Below are positions 35,278 through 44,729 of a stretch of DNA of 64,000 nucleotides, piece by piece; the stretch's first letter is position 1, and every line of letters starts with the position of its first letter. Source of the DNA: Mongoliibacter ruber (lineage in GTDB: Bacteria > Bacteroidota > Bacteroidia > Cytophagales > Cyclobacteriaceae); the NCBI RefSeq assembly GCF_003003005.1, contig NZ_PVTR01000008.1, positions 62,001 to 126,000 of the forward strand, read 5' to 3'. The notes below the pieces were generated by a model. That model had not been told where the DNA came from. It saw nothing but the letters and a program-made list of their open reading frames with translations, and made no database searches. The position numbers were made by a program, and so were the translations under genes.

Positions 35278-35994
35278 TTAGAATATGATAAGAAAATCTT
35301 TTAAAAGATTCTTGTAGTCATTTGAATATTCGCCGTTTAATTCTTTTATAGATAGACTTTTATTCAAAATTTCATTTCTATTTTTTGTAAAGGAAGAAAT
35401 CTTTCTTAATATGGTTTTTTCCATACTATCTTTTATTTCAATTGATATCCGAAGAAAAAACCCCATATCAACCGCCATGTCAGTCACTATGTTGGTCTCA
35501 TATTCGGGCAAGATGACCCAAAACTCTCCTTTTTCGCTCAGCAGCTGGTTTACGCCTTTTAATAAAGCCTCAAATGACAAACTATCTGTATGCAGTGCCA
35601 GATTTCTTTTCGCATTAGGAGACTTTAGGTGAGAAGCAAAATATGGCGGATTACTTACTATCAGATCGAAGCGCTCTTCATAGTTTTGAAAAAACTCATT
35701 AAAATCCTCATGCTCAAAACTCAACCTATCAAACCAAGGTGAGCTTCTCGCATTTTGATTTGCTTGTTCGAATGCATCAAAATCAATCTCTACCCCTTGA
35801 ATGTATGCCTTTTCAAATCTTTGGGCCAACATTAGTGAAACCAATCCGGTACCTAACCCTATTTCAAGGATCTTAGAATAGTGCGGCTTCTCCCCAGAAA
35901 GAGCTCCTAATAAAACGCCATCAGTCCCGACCTTCATGGCACACTTGTCATGATGTACATCGAATTTTTTGAAGCGAAAAGGACGGTTAGACAT
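35278..35994 (-). CDS. trmN6: tRNA1(Val) (adenine-37-N6)-methyltransferase-like enzyme
   Basis: A 238-residue SAM-dependent methyltransferase of the YfiC/TrmN6 family. The SAM-binding LEIGLGTGLVSLMLAQR, the N6-adenine catalytic NPPYF and the N-terminal FRFKKFDVHHDKCAMKVGTDGVLLG are typical. It modifies adenosine 37 of tRNA-Val in E. coli; the target here is inferred. It belongs to a run of minus-strand genes with rnhA and marC upstream. Confidence 0.88.
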   Translation of the reverse strand: MSNRPFRFKKFDVHHDKCAMKVGTDGVLLGALSGEKPHYSKILEIGLGTGLVSLMLAQRFEKAYIQGVEIDFDAFEQANQNARSSPWFDRLSFEHEDFNEFFQNYEERFDLIVSNPPYFASHLKSPNAKRNLALHTDSLSFEALLKGVNQLLSEKGEFWVILPEYETNIVTDMAVDMGFFLRISIEIKDSMEKTILRKISSFTKNRNEILNKSLSIKELNGEYSNDYKNLLKDFLIIF

Positions 35995-36011
35995 TTAGAC
36001 CTTAAAATAAA

Positions 36012-36467
36012 TCAAGAAATAGAGCTTTCATAACCTAAATCCGGAGGTAAATTTCCCGATTCCGCGGCTTCCACTGCCAACTGGTCGCAGCGTTCGTTTT
36101 CAGGATTACCTGCATGACCTTTAACCCAAATCAACTTAGGCTTGTATTTGACATGAAGCGGAATATATTTTCTCCATAAATCCGGGTTTTTTTTATCCTT
36201 AAACCCTTTTTTCTGCCAACCCCACAGCCAACCTTTCTCTATAGAATCTACTACGTATTTACTATCTGAATAAATCGAAACCGGAATTCCGCTGACTTTT
36301 ATTTCTTCCAATGCCTTGATGACGGCTAAGAGCTCCATACGATTATTCGTCGTAAGCCTAAAACCCTCTGAGAGCTCTTTTCTGTGTTGCCTAAATTTCA
36401 TCACCACACCATATCCTCCAGGTCCTGGATTTCCTTTGGCAGCTCCATCGGTGTAAATTGTAATCAT
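36012..36467 (-). CDS. rnhA: Ribonuclease HI
   Basis: Cleaves the RNA strand of RNA-DNA hybrids. The 151-residue enzyme keeps the catalytic acids: Asp in TDGAAKGNPGPGG, Glu in NRMELLA, Asp in YSDSKYV and the last Asp in ERCDQLA, plus the WVKGHAGN histidine loop. Basic handle residues (WQKKGFKDKKNPD) are present. It is 17 bp upstream of trmN6. Confidence 0.95.
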   Translation of the reverse strand: MITIYTDGAAKGNPGPGGYGVVMKFRQHRKELSEGFRLTTNNRMELLAVIKALEEIKVSGIPVSIYSDSKYVVDSIEKGWLWGWQKKGFKDKKNPDLWRKYIPLHVKYKPKLIWVKGHAGNPENERCDQLAVEAAESGNLPPDLGYESSIS

Positions 36468-36487
36468 GGTGGGTTTATTTTTTTAAT

Positions 36488-37075
36488 TTAAAGTATAGAG
36501 TCACCTGTGTTCAGGGCTGTTTTGAAAATTTTAATAGCTATTGACAAAAGGATGATTCCGAAAATCCTTCTCAAGACATCTAGGCCTGTTTTCCCTAGCT
36601 TCCTTTCAAGCCAATTGGTGCTTTTGAGAACCAGATATACTATACCGAGATTGATAATTATTCCTACTCCAATATTCAACTGGGTGTATTCGGATTTTAA
36701 CGTCAGTATGGTAGTCAATGTCCCCGCTCCGGCTATCAAAGGAAACGCTATTGGCACTATTGAGGCACTGGTAGTTGATGCCTCTGGATCTGGCTTGAAA
36801 AGCTCAATTCCTAAAATCATTTCTGCACCCAATGCAAAAATAATCAAGGCTCCCGCAATCGCGAAATCCTCCACTCCTATCCCAAATAATCCCAGAATAG
36901 ATTTACCTACAATCAAAAATAAAATCATCAGCACTCCCGCCGCAAGTGTTGCTTTGCTGGACTGGATATGCCCTACTTTTTTTCTAAGGTTGATTATAAT
37001 AGGAATGGAACCCAAAATGTCAATCACTGAAAATAAAATCAATGTGACAGAGAAAATTTCCTTGAGATCAAACAT
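36488..37075 (-). CDS. MarC-family integral membrane protein
   Basis: A 195-residue protein with six predicted helices, of the MarC family (UPF0056). The characteristic IDILGSIPIIINLR and PIAFPLIAGAGTLTTIL segments are present. E. coli MarC is no longer held to be a drug-resistance factor, and the function is unknown. The gene sits one base after the class V aminotransferase gene, so they are cotranscribed. Confidence 0.9.
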   Translation of the reverse strand: MFDLKEIFSVTLILFSVIDILGSIPIIINLRKKVGHIQSSKATLAAGVLMILFLIVGKSILGLFGIGVEDFAIAGALIIFALGAEMILGIELFKPDPEASTTSASIVPIAFPLIAGAGTLTTILTLKSEYTQLNIGVGIIINLGIVYLVLKSTNWLERKLGKTGLDVLRRIFGIILLSIAIKIFKTALNTGDSIL

Positions 37076-37076
37076 G

Positions 37077-38135
37077 TCAATACTGTTTCAAGAATTGAAT
37101 CAATTTATCCAATTCTGCCTCTGTGATGGCAGGGAAATTAGCAACCCTGAAACTTGTAGGTTTCAATGCTCCATAGCCTCCACCCAGTTGCATACCTTCT
37201 TTTTCTGCCGCTTTTTTGATTTGGGAGATAAACTCTTCCTTTCCTTCAACAGCCAAAACAGTAGTACTGCGGGCCTCAGCATTTTGGATCAACATTCTGA
37301 ATTTTGAGGTATTGGCGATAGTATCTTCAAGCTTTCTCATTCTGGCGACCAACTTGTTTTCTACGTGCTGAATCTCCTCCAAGTCCTGCAAAACTCTTTT
37401 CAATAGGTAAATACCAAAAACATTGGGGGTGTAGTGAGTCTGATATTGGGTAGCGTTTTCCAACATAAAGTTGAGGCTATTGTACCGCCCTTTTTCCCCT
37501 TTTTTCTCTGCTTTAGATATCGCTCTTGGTGAGACCAACAGTATACCCAATCCAGCTGGAAGTCCAAAACACTTCTGTACAGATGCATACCATATATCCG
37601 CCAAAGCGAAATTCATCTCAATCCCTCCCATGGAAGATGTCGTGTCTACAGCAATGATTTTTTCCGGATACTTATTGGCTATAGCGGAAATAGATTCCAT
37701 CCTTACCTGAGTTGCATTGGAAGTCTCATTTTGTGTAATGGCAATCAGGTCGTAATCTGCCCCGATTTCCAGGTTGGAAACATCGATGGTTTCATCTGGA
37801 TTTATTTTATGGGCATAGGTTTTGGGTTCGATATGCTTGGCATAATCGTACCATTTTTTACCAAAAGATCCAGAAAAAAGATGGTAACCTGCTGACTCAA
37901 CCACTGACTGAGTGATGATTTCCCAGTTTTCTGTAGCGGATGAAGTGAACAACAGTTTATAATCATCAGGCAAATGAAGCTTTTCCCTGAAAAGGGTCTC
38001 TGTCTCCTGATAAAGATTCATAAAGACTGCTGAACGATGGTTGGCACTTAGAATGCCTTTTTCATATGCATCCTGCATATATTCCGGCAGTTTATCGTAA
38101 ACCTTAGAAGGTCCTGCTGCAAAAGTCAACATCAT
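37077..38135 (-). CDS. Class V aminotransferase, phosphoserine-aminotransferase-like
   Basis: A 352-residue PLP enzyme of fold type I, class V. FAAGPSKV at the start recalls the SerC N-terminus, and VQKCFGLPAG carries the likely PLP lysine; VDTTSSMGG holds the cofactor aspartate. It could be phosphoserine aminotransferase (serC) or a related serine-forming enzyme; the active-site context differs from canonical SerC (usually QKNIGPAG), so I leave the symbol open. It overlaps aroQ by 4 bp (ATGA). Confidence 0.8.
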   Translation of the reverse strand: MMLTFAAGPSKVYDKLPEYMQDAYEKGILSANHRSAVFMNLYQETETLFREKLHLPDDYKLLFTSSATENWEIITQSVVESAGYHLFSGSFGKKWYDYAKHIEPKTYAHKINPDETIDVSNLEIGADYDLIAITQNETSNATQVRMESISAIANKYPEKIIAVDTTSSMGGIEMNFALADIWYASVQKCFGLPAGLGILLVSPRAISKAEKKGEKGRYNSLNFMLENATQYQTHYTPNVFGIYLLKRVLQDLEEIQHVENKLVARMRKLEDTIANTSKFRMLIQNAEARSTTVLAVEGKEEFISQIKKAAEKEGMQLGGGYGALKPTSFRVANFPAITEAELDKLIQFLKQY

Positions 38136-38557
38136 ATTTTTGGATTAAGAAAATAAGAAATAGCCAATTCATAACCTTTCAAGCCCAAGCCAGAAATCAT
38201 CCCTATACACTCTTTGCTGATGATGCTTTTGTGTCTGAATTCCTCTCGCTTGTAGATATTGGAAATATGTACTTCCATCACTGGTGACTTTACTCCTGCA
38301 ATAGCATCAGAAATAGCCACGGAGGTATGCGTATAGCCTCCTGCGTTGAGGATGATTCCATCGTATTCGAATCCGATCTCGTGTATCTTATCAATTAAGT
38401 CTCCTTCCACATTGGATTGGAAATACTCTAACTCCAAAGAGGAATACTTGGCTTGAAGTGTGCTGAAGTACTCCTCAAAAGAAGTGCTGCCATAAATCTC
38501 AGGCTCTCTCTTTCCAAGGAGGTTAAGGTTTGGCCCATTGATGATGATTATTTTCAA
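38132..38557 (-). CDS. aroQ: Type II 3-dehydroquinate dehydratase
   Basis: Third step of the shikimate pathway: dehydrates 3-dehydroquinate. The 141-residue enzyme has NGPNLNLLGKREPEIYG at residue 7 (catalytic tyrosine at its end), NAGGYTHTSVAI and VEVHISNIYKREEFR. The start is TTG at 38557, needed because the NGPNLN motif follows six residues later and no ATG lies in frame before it. It leads a four-base-overlapping pair with the aminotransferase. Confidence 0.95.
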   Translation of the reverse strand: MKIIIINGPNLNLLGKREPEIYGSTSFEEYFSTLQAKYSSLELEYFQSNVEGDLIDKIHEIGFEYDGIILNAGGYTHTSVAISDAIAGVKSPVMEVHISNIYKREEFRHKSIISKECIGMISGLGLKGYELAISYFLNPKI

Positions 38558-38585
38558 AGCTTGATTGTTTACTGGTTTGAGGTTT

Positions 38586-38593
38586 CAAAAGTA
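38586..38593 (-). promoter_or_regulatory. aroQ promoter -7 box
   Basis: TACTTTTG on the minus strand, 29 bp before the aroQ start, matches TAnnTTTG. Confidence 0.4.
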
Positions 38594-38640
38594 TCAGTTA
38601 TTTGCCACATTGCCCAAAAACATTGCCTCTAGCAATTTTT

Positions 38641-38648
38641 TATTTTTG
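38641..38648 (+). promoter_or_regulatory. -7 box upstream of the small membrane gene and xerD
   Basis: TATTTTTG matches TAnnTTTG, 49 bp upstream of the ATG at 38698. The adjacent aroQ box on the other strand makes this a divergent promoter region. Confidence 0.4.
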
Positions 38649-38697
38649 ATGAATTTTGTTCAATATTGATGTGAATTCTTTTTCTAGTCAGTTTGAA

Positions 38698-38922
38698 ATG
38701 AAAAAACCAAAACAAGTAACCTTCACAACACTTTTGATCCAAACAGCAATTTCTGGATTGATCATTTCCTTGATTCATTATTTCTGGCTACAAAGCGAGC
38801 CAAGTTTCGGTAATACAGGGATTTCCTTTTTGGTTTTTTGCGCCGTCAACCTGACTATCATGAGCTTGATGTATAAAATCAACCCATTTAAGCGAAGATT
38901 TCAAAGTCCATATAAAGACTAA
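38698..38922 (+). CDS. Small two-helix membrane protein, unknown
   Basis: A 74-residue protein with two predicted transmembrane helices (about 12-32 and 40-60) and basic ends (MKKPKQ; NPFKRRFQSPYKD). I recognise no family. An ATG at 38698 gives a compact protein; a TTG at 38656 would add 14 residues. It lies six bases before xerD and is probably cotranscribed with it. Confidence 0.6.
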   Translation: MKKPKQVTFTTLLIQTAISGLIISLIHYFWLQSEPSFGNTGISFLVFCAVNLTIMSLMYKINPFKRRFQSPYKD

Positions 38923-38928
38923 ACTGTT

Positions 38929-39834
38929 GTGGCAAAATCTTGGGACCAACTGATCCGTCAATTCCAACACTATCTCAAAATCGAAAGGTCTTTGAGTGAA
39001 AATTCCATTATTGCCTACCTGCAGGATATGGATAAATTCAGTGGATACATGGAGAAAAACCACCCCGACACAGGTCCGCTGGAAGTTCGGCTCGAACATC
39101 TCCGGTATTTTGTAAATGGCTTGGCCCAACTGGAAATTTCAGCATACACACAATCACGAATAATTTCAGGGATAAAAGCCTTTTTCAGGTTCATGATGTA
39201 CGAAGATCTGATCAGTGAGGACCCTTCTCAGCTTTTAGAATCTCCCAAGCTAGGCAGAAAACTACCTGACACCTTAAGTTTCCAGGAAATCACCTCCATT
39301 TTAGAAAGTATTCCTCTTGGGGAAAAAGAAGGCCACCGAAACAGGGCCATGCTTGAAATCCTATACTCTTCTGGACTTAGAGTGACAGAGTTGATTGAGT
39401 TGAAAATATCCAATGTGTATGCAGATGTGGGTTTTTTGAGGGTAATAGGAAAGGGAAATAAAGAAAGACTTGTCCCTGTTGGCAGGGATGCTTTGAAATA
39501 CCTCAAATACTACACAGAAGAAATCAGGCCTCATGTAAAACCGGTCAAAGGACATGAGGAATTTGTTTTTCTAAACCGCCGAGGCAAAAAACTGAGCCGT
39601 GTGATGATTTTTTTGATCATCAAAAAACAGGTTGAAGCCATTGGGTTGAAAAAAAATGTAAGCCCCCATACTTTCAGGCATAGCTTTGCTACGCACATGA
39701 TAGAAGGAGGCGCAGACTTGAGGGCCGTCCAGGAAATGCTAGGCCATGAAAGTATTACTACCACCGAAATTTACACTCACCTTGACCGGGACTATCTGAG
39801 GCAGGTATTAAATGAATTTCATCCAAGAAAGTAA
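38929..39834 (+). CDS. xerD: Tyrosine recombinase XerD/XerC
   Basis: Resolves chromosome dimers at dif together with FtsK. The 301-residue protein has the N-terminal SAM-like core-binding domain (about 1-95) and the catalytic domain with RKHRHY residues: Arg in SSGLRVTEL, Lys in GKGNKERLVP, HTFRHSFATHM, the histidine in LGHESITTTEIYTH, where Tyr also lies. The start is GTG at 38929. Many Bacteroidota use one Xer protein, so XerC/XerD naming is loose. ftsK is 2.4 kb downstream. Confidence 0.92.
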   Translation: MAKSWDQLIRQFQHYLKIERSLSENSIIAYLQDMDKFSGYMEKNHPDTGPLEVRLEHLRYFVNGLAQLEISAYTQSRIISGIKAFFRFMMYEDLISEDPSQLLESPKLGRKLPDTLSFQEITSILESIPLGEKEGHRNRAMLEILYSSGLRVTELIELKISNVYADVGFLRVIGKGNKERLVPVGRDALKYLKYYTEEIRPHVKPVKGHEEFVFLNRRGKKLSRVMIFLIIKKQVEAIGLKKNVSPHTFRHSFATHMIEGGADLRAVQEMLGHESITTTEIYTHLDRDYLRQVLNEFHPRK

Positions 39835-39893
39835 GGTTTGTCTATTTTATTGTAAAAAAGATTAGTTTTACACACACCCCTAACAGCTTTATA

Positions 39894-40405
39894 ATGAAAC
39901 AGTTGTTCTTGATCTTTTTGGTTTTCTGTTGTTTCACTTCTCATTCAGGATTCAGTCAGGAAGAGACCCGTTCGGGCTTGATGATGTTTCATGTATCTAA
40001 TGGCAATATCCGCTTTATTCCAGCATTAAGAAGAGTTACTGTCGTGGATAAAAATGGAGTGAGGGCAAAGGGTGAATTAAGGGTCTTCTCTAAGGAGGAA
40101 GTCTATGTAAACGGAAAGACATTCAAAATTGGAGATATAGCAAAAATCAAGAGAACCCAATGGGTACCAAAATCGCAGGTGCCGGTTTGATTGGCCTAGG
40201 ATTGACGGTCATCCAACTAGAGCTGATTTTTGGTGCAGCTGTCGCATCTATCCCCATCCCACCTGCTGATGAACCAAAAACAGTAAGCATCTCTCCTACT
40301 GGTTTTGTTTTAATTGGTAGTTCGCTACCTTTTTTTCTTTATCCCCCTACTTACAGAAAGGAAAAATGGATTTTTGAAGCGCTAATACCAAGATCTCCTA
40401 CATAA
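39894..40405 (+). pseudogene. Frameshifted copy of the neighbouring secreted small protein
   Basis: Two overlapping frames (39894-40190 and 40160-40405) together match, end to end, the intact protein at 40493-40999. The first frame gives the signal peptide and SGLMMFHVSNGNIRFIP to FKIGDIAKIKRTQ; the second begins MGTKIAGAGLIG and ends PTYRKEKWIFEALI. The change of frame lies near 40155-40161 and amounts to one missing base. A canonical -1 slippery heptamer was not seen. It is a true frameshift, a sequencing error, or a split gene re-initiating at the ATG at 40160. Confidence 0.72.
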
Positions 40406-40492
40406 AACGCTAAATCGATAGTTAAAACTTGATTAATAAATTGTTTTAACTTAAGAAATAATTTATTTTTAGGTAACTAACTGGCTTCTACT

Positions 40493-40999
40493 ATGAAAAC
40501 TTTAGCTTTTTTTTTGACAGGTTTCTTATTATTAGTTGTTTTTCAAACAGCAATTGCACAAGAGGCTGCATCCTCAGGATTAAGGATGATTCACCAACAA
40601 ACTGGTAAAACCAAATTCATCCCGGAAAATAAAAGAGTTACATTAACTCATTACAGAGGCTTTAAATCAAGCGGGAAACTAGAGGTAGTTTCAAAAGAGG
40701 AAGTAATTGTTCATGGCAGAAGGTTTAAAGTAGATGAGTTGTCGAAAGTGCGTAGGAATTTTATCGGAGCAAAAATAGTCGGAGCGATATTATTTGTAGG
40801 AGGACAGACTGTCATTCAGGTAGAAAAATCAGTTTCGTCCGGTATGTTTGATAGGGATATTGAGGAATTACAGGAACCGCAGATTTCTGCTGCTGGCTTT
40901 ATTATCATGGGTGCCTCACTTCCTTTCCTGCTTTATGCCCCAAATTACAAGCAGGATAAGTGGGTTTATGAAGCCATTCCAAGTCAGTCTGGTATTTAA
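40493..40999 (+). CDS. Secreted small protein, intact member of a tandem duplicate pair
   Basis: A 168-residue protein of unknown function. A signal peptide (to about residue 22, AIAQ) precedes a strand-rich part (SGLRMIHQQTGKTKFIP to FKVDELSKVRR) and two hydrophobic segments (about 96-115 and 137-157). It matches the frameshifted upstream copy across its whole length, with most change in the central loop (VSSGMFDRDIEELQEPQ). The pair arose by tandem duplication. No domain recognised. Confidence 0.68.
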   Translation: MKTLAFFLTGFLLLVVFQTAIAQEAASSGLRMIHQQTGKTKFIPENKRVTLTHYRGFKSSGKLEVVSKEEVIVHGRRFKVDELSKVRRNFIGAKIVGAILFVGGQTVIQVEKSVSSGMFDRDIEELQEPQISAAGFIIMGASLPFLLYAPNYKQDKWVYEAIPSQSGI

Positions 41000-41069
41000 T
41001 TCTATTTTTAGACAGAATAAATAATTCAAGTAAAAATCATTTTAATTTAATCTATTCCGAGGCAAACTC

Positions 41070-41077
41070 TATTTTTG
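41070..41077 (+). promoter_or_regulatory. pyrD promoter -7 box
   Basis: TATTTTTG matches TAnnTTTG, 21 bp before the GTG start at 41099, implying a short leader. Confidence 0.45.
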
Positions 41078-41098
41078 CACTGACCAAAAACTTGTCTT

Positions 41099-42148
41099 GT
41101 GTACAAATCTATCCTCAAACCTCTCTTATTTAAGCAAAACCCTGAAGATGCACATCATTTCACCTTCAGTTGGATCAAGCGGACATTTAACCTTCCCTTG
41201 ATAAAAAATATTATTAAAGGATTTTTTGATTATGACCATCCCTCTTTGGAAAGGGAGGTTTTTGGTTTGAAATTCAAAAACCCTGTAGGCTTAGCTGCAG
41301 GATTTGATAAAGATGCCAAGTTGATTGATGAAATGTCTTTGTTAGGATTTGGTTTTATAGAAATCGGCACCCTGACACCCAAGCCTCAGGATGGAAATCC
41401 AAAGCCTAGGCTTTTCAGGTTACCAGAAGATCAGGCCTTGATCAATAGAATGGGATTCAACAATGGTGGCGTAGAAGCAGCAGTGATGAGGCTTAAATCA
41501 AGAAAATCTAAGGTTTTGATCGGAGGAAATATCGGTAAAAACAAAGTCACACCAAATGAAAACGCGGTGGATGATTATATCAATTGCTTAGATGCCCTAC
41601 ATCCCTATGTAGATTATTTTGTAGTTAACGTCAGTTCTCCAAATACGCCAAATCTTAGAGAGCTTCAAGAAAAAGAACCATTGAAAAACTTGCTTGCAGC
41701 CGTCAAAAAAGCGAACGAAGAGCACAAAGATCCCAAACCTATTCTTTTAAAAATCGCACCTGACCTCACTGTAGGGCAATTGGATGACATTGTTGAAATC
41801 ATAATAGAGACAAAAATTGACGGGGTAATAGCGACCAACACCACCATTGACAGGAGTGTGCTCAAAACTGCCGTCGAGAAAGTTACAGCGATTGGAGCGG
41901 GAGGTGTGAGCGGTAAAGTATTGTCCAAAAAAAGTACAGAGGTCATCAAATATCTTCACCGGCAATCTAAGGGGGCTTTCCCAATAATTGGAGTAGGTGG
42001 CATTTATTCTGCCAAGGATGCCATAGAAAAACTGGAAGCAGGTGCTTCCTTGGTACAGGTGTACTCGGGCATGATTTATGAAGGACCAAGCTTGGTAAAA
42101 GAAATCAAAAAGGGATTGGCAGAGTATTATCAACTTCAAAAAAGATAA
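41099..42148 (+). CDS. pyrD: Dihydroorotate dehydrogenase, class 2 (quinone)
   Basis: Oxidises dihydroorotate to orotate in pyrimidine synthesis, passing electrons to quinone at the inner membrane. The 349-residue protein has the class 2 N-terminal amphipathic helix (about 1-40), FMN-binding GLAAGFDKD and NRMGFNN, the catalytic serine in [12 protein letters not shown] and the C-terminal FMN phosphate site [12 protein letters not shown]. The start is GTG at 41099. pyrF lies 3.3 kb downstream. Confidence 0.96.
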   Translation: MYKSILKPLLFKQNPEDAHHFTFSWIKRTFNLPLIKNIIKGFFDYDHPSLEREVFGLKFKNPVGLAAGFDKDAKLIDEMSLLGFGFIEIGTLTPKPQDGNPKPRLFRLPEDQALINRMGFNNGGVEAAVMRLKSRKSKVLIGGNIGKNKVTPNENAVDDYINCLDALHPYVDYFVVNVSSPNTPNLRELQEKEPLKNLLAAVKKANEEHKDPKPILLKIAPDLTVGQLDDIVEIIIETKIDGVIATNTTIDRSVLKTAVEKVTAIGAGGVSGKVLSKKSTEVIKYLHRQSKGAFPIIGVGGIYSAKDAIEKLEAGASLVQVYSGMIYEGPSLVKEIKKGLAEYYQLQKR

Positions 42149-42200
42149 TTTCTGTATATTTCACTTATTCTTGCATTCAACAGAGAGATAATAATCAACA

Positions 42201-44687
42201 ATGGCTTCAGAGAAACCAAGAGAAAATACTTTTCGAAGGAAAAACAGTCCAAAGTCCACTACAAAAGAAAGGGTTAAAAGAAACTTTTCTATGGGCTTTC
42301 TTAAAGACAAAAGAATCCCCCTGACTTTTGGGATTATTCTTCTTTCCCTATCACTTTTTTTATTCTTTGCATTCATCAGCTACCTTTTTGAAGGGAATGC
42401 TGATCAAAGTTTAGTGGCCTCGGAATTAGAAGAGGATATAAGGAGCACAGCTTCAGAAGCAAGGAATTGGTTGGGGCTTTTTGGTGCTCAGATTTCATAT
42501 GTGATTATTCATAAATGGTTTGGGATTGCAGCTTTTCTGCTGCCTCCTTTTATATTCCTTTTAGGCTTCAATATGGCCTTCAAAAAGTCACTTTATTCCA
42601 TCCCTAGATATTTGGTTTTTGCATTGTTTTTCACCTTTTGGCTTTGTTTGGTAACTGGATATTTAGGCAAGATTTCTACTGGCTACAATTCCTATGCGGA
42701 TTGGAGTGGCGGATTTGGATATGAGCTAGGCAAATTAGCAGAAGAGTTTTTGGGCTGGGGCACCTTTATTCTTATTGGGGGATCACTTCTGATTTTTAGT
42801 GTGTTCTTTTTTAACATTCAACAATTGAATCTTTTTGGCAGTGCCAGAAGAGAAGATGAAGAAGACTTTGAACTGGAGAAGAAACCTTCAAAAGCCAAAT
42901 CTCCATTTGATCAGGTAGAAGAGGAACCTGTACTGAATGAATTTGAAGAGGAGTCGCTGTTGGTGGAAGAAGATGATGGACTGGAAGATGATGGGAGTTC
43001 TTGGACCATCAAGTCAGACAAGGCCACTGATAAAGCAAAGTCTGGCTCCCAAGAGTTGGCCTTGAATATTGAGAGTACAGTACCCGAAAAAACCATCGAA
43101 GAACCTCCTGTTGAAGAAAAGAAGTTTTCGGTAACCAAAGCTGATGGTGAAGAAAAAACAGCTGTCGAGGTCCAAAATCTAGACCCTTATGACCCAACTT
43201 TAGACTTACCGCATTACAAGTATCCAACTCTTGAATTGCTCAATTCTTACGATCTGCAAAAGGTAACGGTGACTCGTCAAGAACTGGAAGATAATAAGAA
43301 CAAGATTGTAGAAACCCTGGTCAATTTTAAGATTGGGATTCAGGAAATCAAGGCTACCATTGGACCTACAGTAACATTGTATGAAATTGTCCCCGATCCA
43401 GGAGTTAAGATTTCCAAAATCAAGAACCTCGAGGATGATATTGCACTAAGCTTGGCTGCCTTGGGCATTAGAATCATCGCTCCTATCCCCGGAAAAGGCA
43501 CTATAGGCATTGAAGTACCCAATAAAAACAGGGAACTCGTGCCAGCTAGAGCTGTAATTGGGACAGAGAAGTTCATGAAAAGTGACAAGGATTTGCCTAT
43601 AGCCCTGGGAAAAACCATCTCAAACGAAGTATTCGTAGTGGATTTGGCCAAAATGCCTCACTTACTTATGGCTGGAGCAACTGGACAAGGTAAGTCAGTA
43701 GGATTAAACATGATTTTGGCTTCCTTGGTATACAAGAAACACCCTTCCCAATTAAAATTTGTATTGGTCGATCCTAAAAAGGTGGAATTGACCCTTTTCA
43801 ATAAAATAGAAAGGCACTTTCTAGCCAAACTTCCGGGCTCAGAAGAGGCAATCATAACCGATACCAAAAAGGTAATATATACCCTCAACTCCCTATGTAT
43901 AGAGATGGACAACAGGTATGACATGTTGAAAGATGCCGGTTGCAGAAACCTCAAAGAGTACAACGCTAAATTTATTGCCCGTAAACTCAATCCTGACAAA
44001 GGGCATAGGTTTATGCCATATATCGTCTTGGTAATTGATGAATTGGCAGATTTGATGATGACCGCCGGCAAGGAAATAGAAGCTCCGATAGCCCGTCTAG
44101 CCCAGTTGGCAAGAGCGATAGGCATACACTTGGTTGTAGCTACGCAGCGTCCTTCGGTCAATGTCATCACAGGTATCATCAAGGCCAATTTCCCTGCAAG
44201 GTTATCATTCCGTGTAACTTCCAAAATTGACAGTAGAACAATCTTGGATTCAGGAGGTGCGGATCAGTTGATCGGTCAGGGGGATATGCTACTGTCTTCA
44301 GGTTCAGAAGTTACCAGGTTGCAATGTGCCTTCTTGGACACACCGGAAGTAGATGCGATCTGTGATTGGATCGGTGAACAAAAAGGATATTCTGACGCTT
44401 ATTTGCTGCCGGAATTTGAAGGAGAAGACAGTGACAGTGGGCTGGCAGATATCGACTTGGCGGATAGAGATCCACTTTTTGATGATGCAGCAAGACTTAT
44501 TGTAATGCATCAACAAGGCAGTACATCTTTGATTCAGCGTAAATTAAAACTCGGGTACAACCGTGCGGGAAGGATTGTAGATCAATTGGAGGCTGCAGGA
44601 ATTGTAGGCTCATTTGAAGGCAGCAAGGCCCGAGAAGTCTTGGTACAGGATGAAGCAAGTTTGGAACGGTTATTGAACAATTTGTAA
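42201..44687 (+). CDS. ftsK: DNA translocase FtsK
   Basis: Pumps chromosomal DNA through the division septum and activates Xer recombination. The 828-residue protein has four N-terminal transmembrane helices (about 33-205), an acidic linker (about 215-330), the motor domain (about 360-740; Walker A GATGQGKSVG, Walker B LVIDELADLMM) and the DNA-reading gamma domain (about 765-828; LGYNRAGRIVDQLEAAGIVG). The linker is short compared with E. coli FtsK, as usual outside proteobacteria. lolA follows 42 bp later. Confidence 0.96.
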   Translation: MASEKPRENTFRRKNSPKSTTKERVKRNFSMGFLKDKRIPLTFGIILLSLSLFLFFAFISYLFEGNADQSLVASELEEDIRSTASEARNWLGLFGAQISYVIIHKWFGIAAFLLPPFIFLLGFNMAFKKSLYSIPRYLVFALFFTFWLCLVTGYLGKISTGYNSYADWSGGFGYELGKLAEEFLGWGTFILIGGSLLIFSVFFFNIQQLNLFGSARREDEEDFELEKKPSKAKSPFDQVEEEPVLNEFEEESLLVEEDDGLEDDGSSWTIKSDKATDKAKSGSQELALNIESTVPEKTIEEPPVEEKKFSVTKADGEEKTAVEVQNLDPYDPTLDLPHYKYPTLELLNSYDLQKVTVTRQELEDNKNKIVETLVNFKIGIQEIKATIGPTVTLYEIVPDPGVKISKIKNLEDDIALSLAALGIRIIAPIPGKGTIGIEVPNKNRELVPARAVIGTEKFMKSDKDLPIALGKTISNEVFVVDLAKMPHLLMAGATGQGKSVGLNMILASLVYKKHPSQLKFVLVDPKKVELTLFNKIERHFLAKLPGSEEAIITDTKKVIYTLNSLCIEMDNRYDMLKDAGCRNLKEYNAKFIARKLNPDKGHRFMPYIVLVIDELADLMMTAGKEIEAPIARLAQLARAIGIHLVVATQRPSVNVITGIIKANFPARLSFRVTSKIDSRTILDSGGADQLIGQGDMLLSSGSEVTRLQCAFLDTPEVDAICDWIGEQKGYSDAYLLPEFEGEDSDSGLADIDLADRDPLFDDAARLIVMHQQGSTSLIQRKLKLGYNRAGRIVDQLEAAGIVGSFEGSKAREVLVQDEASLERLLNNL

Positions 44688-44729
44688 CACCTTGTGCTTT
44701 TACCCATCAGGGTTTAATTAAATATTATA

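Noticed and set aside
36507-37307. 266-codon plus-strand frame across marC and the aminotransferase gene
   Set aside because: It is antisense to two well-supported genes and its composition is unlike a real protein.
38929-39834. Tyrosine recombinase as part of an integrated element
   Set aside because: Size and motifs fit the housekeeping Xer recombinase; no attachment-site repeats or phage genes are nearby.
40140-40160. Programmed -1 frameshift joining the two halves of the duplicated gene
   Set aside because: No X-XXY-YYZ heptamer in the right frame and no strong downstream structure seen; mutation or sequencing error is simpler.
40420-40451. Inverted repeat AGTTAAAAC/GTTTTAACT between the duplicate genes
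   Set aside because: AT-rich, 14-nt loop and no T-run after it; too weak to call a terminator or operator.
43658-44224. 188-codon minus-strand frame inside ftsK
   Set aside because: It is a shadow of the conserved motor domain and shows no family resemblance.
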